64,000 nt of DNA, from positions 434,001 to 498,000 of the forward strand of contig NZ_JANTEZ010000001.1 of assembly GCF_024978135.1 (NCBI RefSeq), written 5' to 3'. This DNA is from Herbiconiux gentiana (GTDB lineage Bacteria; Actinomycetota; Actinomycetes; Actinomycetales; Microbacteriaceae). The position numbers and the translations under genes are program-made. The notes below the pieces were generated by a model. That model was not told the origin of the DNA. It was given only the letters and a program-made list of their open reading frames with translations, and searched no databases. How positions within the stretch are numbered: position 1 is the stretch's first letter; each line of letters opens with the position of its first letter. Shown piece by piece: positions 61,745 through 64,000 of the stretch.

Positions 61745-63075
61745 CCGGCATGCACACCGCTTTCGACCTGTCGTTCGCCCACACCGAGGGGCGCTGGGCA
61801 CGGCCCGGCTCCTGGATCGGCGCCGGCTTCCCCGACGTGCAGGTGTACCAGGAGATCGCGCGCACGGCCGAACGAGCCGGAGTAGACCTGCTCTTCTTCG
61901 GCGACGGAAGCGGCATACCCGACACCTGGCGCGGGTCGATGGACGCGGCCTTGGAGTGGGGCATCCAGTGGCCCCGCCACGACATGAGCCCGGTCGTCAC
62001 CTCGATGGCGGCGGTGACGGAGCACATCGGGTTCGGGCTGACCTACTCCTCGACCTTCCTGCACCCGTTCACCGTCGCGCGGCTGCTCAACTCGCTCGAC
62101 CACGTCACGGCCGGGCGCATCGCGTTCAACGTCGTCGCGTCGGCGCGGAGTGCCGACGCCGCCAACTACGGCTTCGACGAGCGGATGGACCATGACGAGC
62201 GCTACGACCGGATGAGCGAGTTCATGACCGTGTGCCGCGAGCTCTGGGCGTCGGTGCCGGCCTCGGCCATCATCGCCGACCGGGTCACAGGGCGGTTCGC
62301 CGACCCCGCGCAGATCAGCGCGATCGACCACGTCGGGCGGTACTTCCGGGTGAAGGGGCCCCTCGCCAGCGTGCCGAGCCCCCAGGGCTCACCCGTGCTC
62401 GTGCAGGCGGGGAACTCCCCCAAGGGCATCGCCACTTCGGCGTCGTTCGTCGAGCTGGTCTTCGGCTTCGGCGCGAGCGTCGCCGGCCAGCAGCGCCATC
62501 GGGCGGCGCTGGATGCGGCGCTCACGAGCGAGGGCCGGGACCCGGCCTCGGTCGGCATCCTCTGGGCGACGCAGGCGATCGTCGGGCGGAGCGCCCTGGA
62601 AGCCGCGTCGCGCCGGGACGAGGTGGCGGCGTTCTGGAACGAGGAGGCGGTGGGGGCGTTCCTGTCGCACAACGTCGGCTTCGACTTCTCGACGCTGCCC
62701 GCGAGCTTCACCCTCGACGAGCTGGTGGACGAGGTCAAGCGGGTGCAGGGCGCCCAGGGCGGGTTCGTCGGGGCACTCGTCGCCGAGCTCGGAGCGGAGA
62801 CGACGCTCACCCGCACCGAGCTCTTCGAGCACGGCTGGCGTCACGCGACCGGGCTCGACCACACTCTCTGCGGCACCGCGGCCTCGATCGCGGACCAGCT
62901 CGAGGAGAACTTCGCCGCCACGGGTGGGCACGGCGGCTACATGTTCTCGAGCCCGCTCGCCGCGCCGTCGGGGGCGGCCGATCTCGCCGAGCTGCTCGTG
63001 CCGGAGCTGCGGCGGCGGGGCGCCCTGGCGCCTCGGTATCCGGGGGCGACGCTGAGGGAGAACCTCAGGGGCTGA
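61741..63075 (+). CDS. FMN-dependent monooxygenase, NtaA/SnaA/DmoA family
   Basis: A 444-residue flavin monooxygenase subunit, more divergent than the other two NtaA-type proteins. Blocks are FDLSFAHTEGRWARPGSWI, LLFFGDGSGIPDTWRGS, LTYSSTFLHPFTVARLLNSL, IAFNVVASARSADAANYGF, LVQAGNSPKGIATSASFVEL and C-terminal YMFSSPLA. It is translationally coupled to the hydrolase (ATGA), so RutA-like, hydrolase and this enzyme form one operon. It may oxidise the ring-opening product or a related substrate. Confidence 0.9.
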   Translation: MTGMHTAFDLSFAHTEGRWARPGSWIGAGFPDVQVYQEIARTAERAGVDLLFFGDGSGIPDTWRGSMDAALEWGIQWPRHDMSPVVTSMAAVTEHIGFGLTYSSTFLHPFTVARLLNSLDHVTAGRIAFNVVASARSADAANYGFDERMDHDERYDRMSEFMTVCRELWASVPASAIIADRVTGRFADPAQISAIDHVGRYFRVKGPLASVPSPQGSPVLVQAGNSPKGIATSASFVELVFGFGASVAGQQRHRAALDAALTSEGRDPASVGILWATQAIVGRSALEAASRRDEVAAFWNEEAVGAFLSHNVGFDFSTLPASFTLDELVDEVKRVQGAQGGFVGALVAELGAETTLTRTELFEHGWRHATGLDHTLCGTAASIADQLEENFAATGGHGGYMFSSPLAAPSGAADLAELLVPELRRRGALAPRYPGATLRENLRG

Positions 63076-63082
63076 CTCGGCA

Positions 63083-64000
63083 TCAGGCCGTGACGACCTC
63101 GGGGGTGCCGATCTCGCCCGGGGGCATCTCGGCGGCGAGACGGTTGGCCTCCTCGATCAGGGTCGCGACGATCTCCGATTCGGGGACGGTCTTGATGACC
63201 TCGCCCTTGACGAAGATCTGGCCCTTGCCGTTGCCCGAGGCGACACCGAGGTCGGCCTCGCGAGCCTCGCCCGGGCCGTTCACGACGCAGCCCATCACGG
63301 CGACGCGCAGCGGCACGGTCATGCCCTCGAGCCCGTCGGTGACGTCGTTCGCGAGCTTGTACACGTCGACCTGCGCGCGGCCGCACGAGGGGCACGACAC
63401 GATCTCGAGCTTGCGCTCGCGGAGGTTCAGCGACTGCAGGATCTGCAGCCCGACCTTGACCTCCTCGGCCGGCGGGGCCGACAGCGAGACGCGGATGGTG
63501 TCGCCGATGCCCTCGGAGAGCAGGATGCCGAACGCCGTGGCGCTCTTGATCGTGCCCTGGAACGACGGCCCGGCCTCGGTCACACCGAGGTGCAGCGGCC
63601 AGTCGCCCCGCTCGGCGAGCAGGCGGTAGGCCTTGACCATGACGATCGGGTCGTTGTGCTTGACCGAGATCTTGAAGTCGTGGAAGTCGTGCTCCTCGAA
63701 CAGCGAGGCCTCCCAGACGGCGCTCTCGACGAGGGCCTCGGGGGTCGCCTTGCCGTACTTCTCGAGCAGGCGCGGGTCGAGCGAGCCGGCGTTCACGCCG
63801 ATGCGGATCGAGACCTCGGCAGCCTTGGCCGCCGCGGCGATCTCGCCCACCTTGTCGTCGAACTTGCGGATGTTGCCCGGATTCACGCGCACGGCCGCAC
63901 AGCCGGCGTCGATCGCGGCGAAGACGTAGTTCGGCTGGAAGTGGATGTCGGCGATCACCGGGATCTGCGACTTCTTCGCGATGATCGGCAGGGCTTCGGC
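63083..64000 (-). CDS. ispG: 4-hydroxy-3-methylbut-2-enyl diphosphate synthase, 5'-truncated by window edge
   Basis: The C-terminal 305 residues of IspG (GcpE), the [4Fe-4S] enzyme of the MEP isoprenoid pathway. Visible are [14 protein letters not shown], the [10 protein letters not shown] block, KISVKHNDP, the cluster ligands in CPSCGR and in [11 protein letters not shown], and the conserved Glu region. About 70-80 residues, including the start, lie beyond base 64000. It ends eight bases after the convergent monooxygenase gene. Confidence 0.96.
   Translation of the reverse strand, partial: AEALPIIAKKSQIPVIADIHFQPNYVFAAIDAGCAAVRVNPGNIRKFDDKVGEIAAAAKAAEVSIRIGVNAGSLDPRLLEKYGKATPEALVESAVWEASLFEEHDFHDFKISVKHNDPIVMVKAYRLLAERGDWPLHLGVTEAGPSFQGTIKSATAFGILLSEGIGDTIRVSLSAPPAEEVKVGLQILQSLNLRERKLEIVSCPSCGRAQVDVYKLANDVTDGLEGMTVPLRVAVMGCVVNGPGEAREADLGVASGNGKGQIFVKGEVIKTVPESEIVATLIEEANRLAAEMPPGEIGTPEVVTA

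Overview
The window is about 70% GC chromosomal DNA of a high-GC Gram-positive bacterium. Gene content and gene order (pyc/parA/merR/ftsR/garA; rplU-rpmA-obg-proB-proA-nadD-rsfS; rne; ndk-folC-ileS with a T-box; many flavin monooxygenases) point to an actinobacterium, most likely Microbacteriaceae. The family is an inference from gene order and protein resemblance. No transposase, integrase, CRISPR array or rRNA was seen. There is one tRNA gene, tRNA-Ala(GGC).

Layout. 1-5.6 kb: pyruvate carboxylase (cut by the left edge), an orphan ParA ATPase, and a leftward garA-ftsR-merR set. 5.7-12.8 kb: small metabolic and membrane genes, including an amine-oxidase-like flavoprotein whose domain order looks circularly permuted, and a PadR regulator divergent from a DyP peroxidase. 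12.8-17.4 kb: a flavin monooxygenase divergent from an XRE-cupin regulator, then a PAS histidine kinase with two stand-alone receiver proteins. 17.6-29.9 kb: a likely extracellular-polysaccharide locus with a wall-anchored polysaccharide deacetylase, a large LuxR-type regulator, a processive family 2 glycosyltransferase, a UDP-amino-sugar dehydrogenase, an epimerase, GlmS and a lipoprotein. Its two divergent promoter regions share a 15-bp motif. 29.9-46.9 kb: housekeeping core (tRNA-Ala, rsfS, nadD, proA, proB, obg, rpmA, rplU, rne, VKOR, ndk, folC, ileS), nearly all on the minus strand. 46.9-63.1 kb: uptake and oxidation of small organic N or S compounds. It holds a TetR regulator, an oligopeptide-type ABC operon, a LacI-controlled NMT1/THI5-type ABC operon with an alcohol dehydrogenase, three flavin monooxygenases and a RutB-like amidohydrolase. 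The right edge cuts ispG.

How the genes work together. The polysaccharide block can supply glucosamine-6-phosphate (GlmS), oxidise and epimerise UDP-sugars, polymerise and export a chain (membrane GT2) and deacetylate it outside the cell. The 55-63 kb block looks like a catabolic unit: an ABC importer, a LacI repressor with two near-identical operators, and a RutA-like ring-opening monooxygenase coupled to a RutB-like hydrolase. Both readings are inferences from gene families and layout; substrates are unknown.
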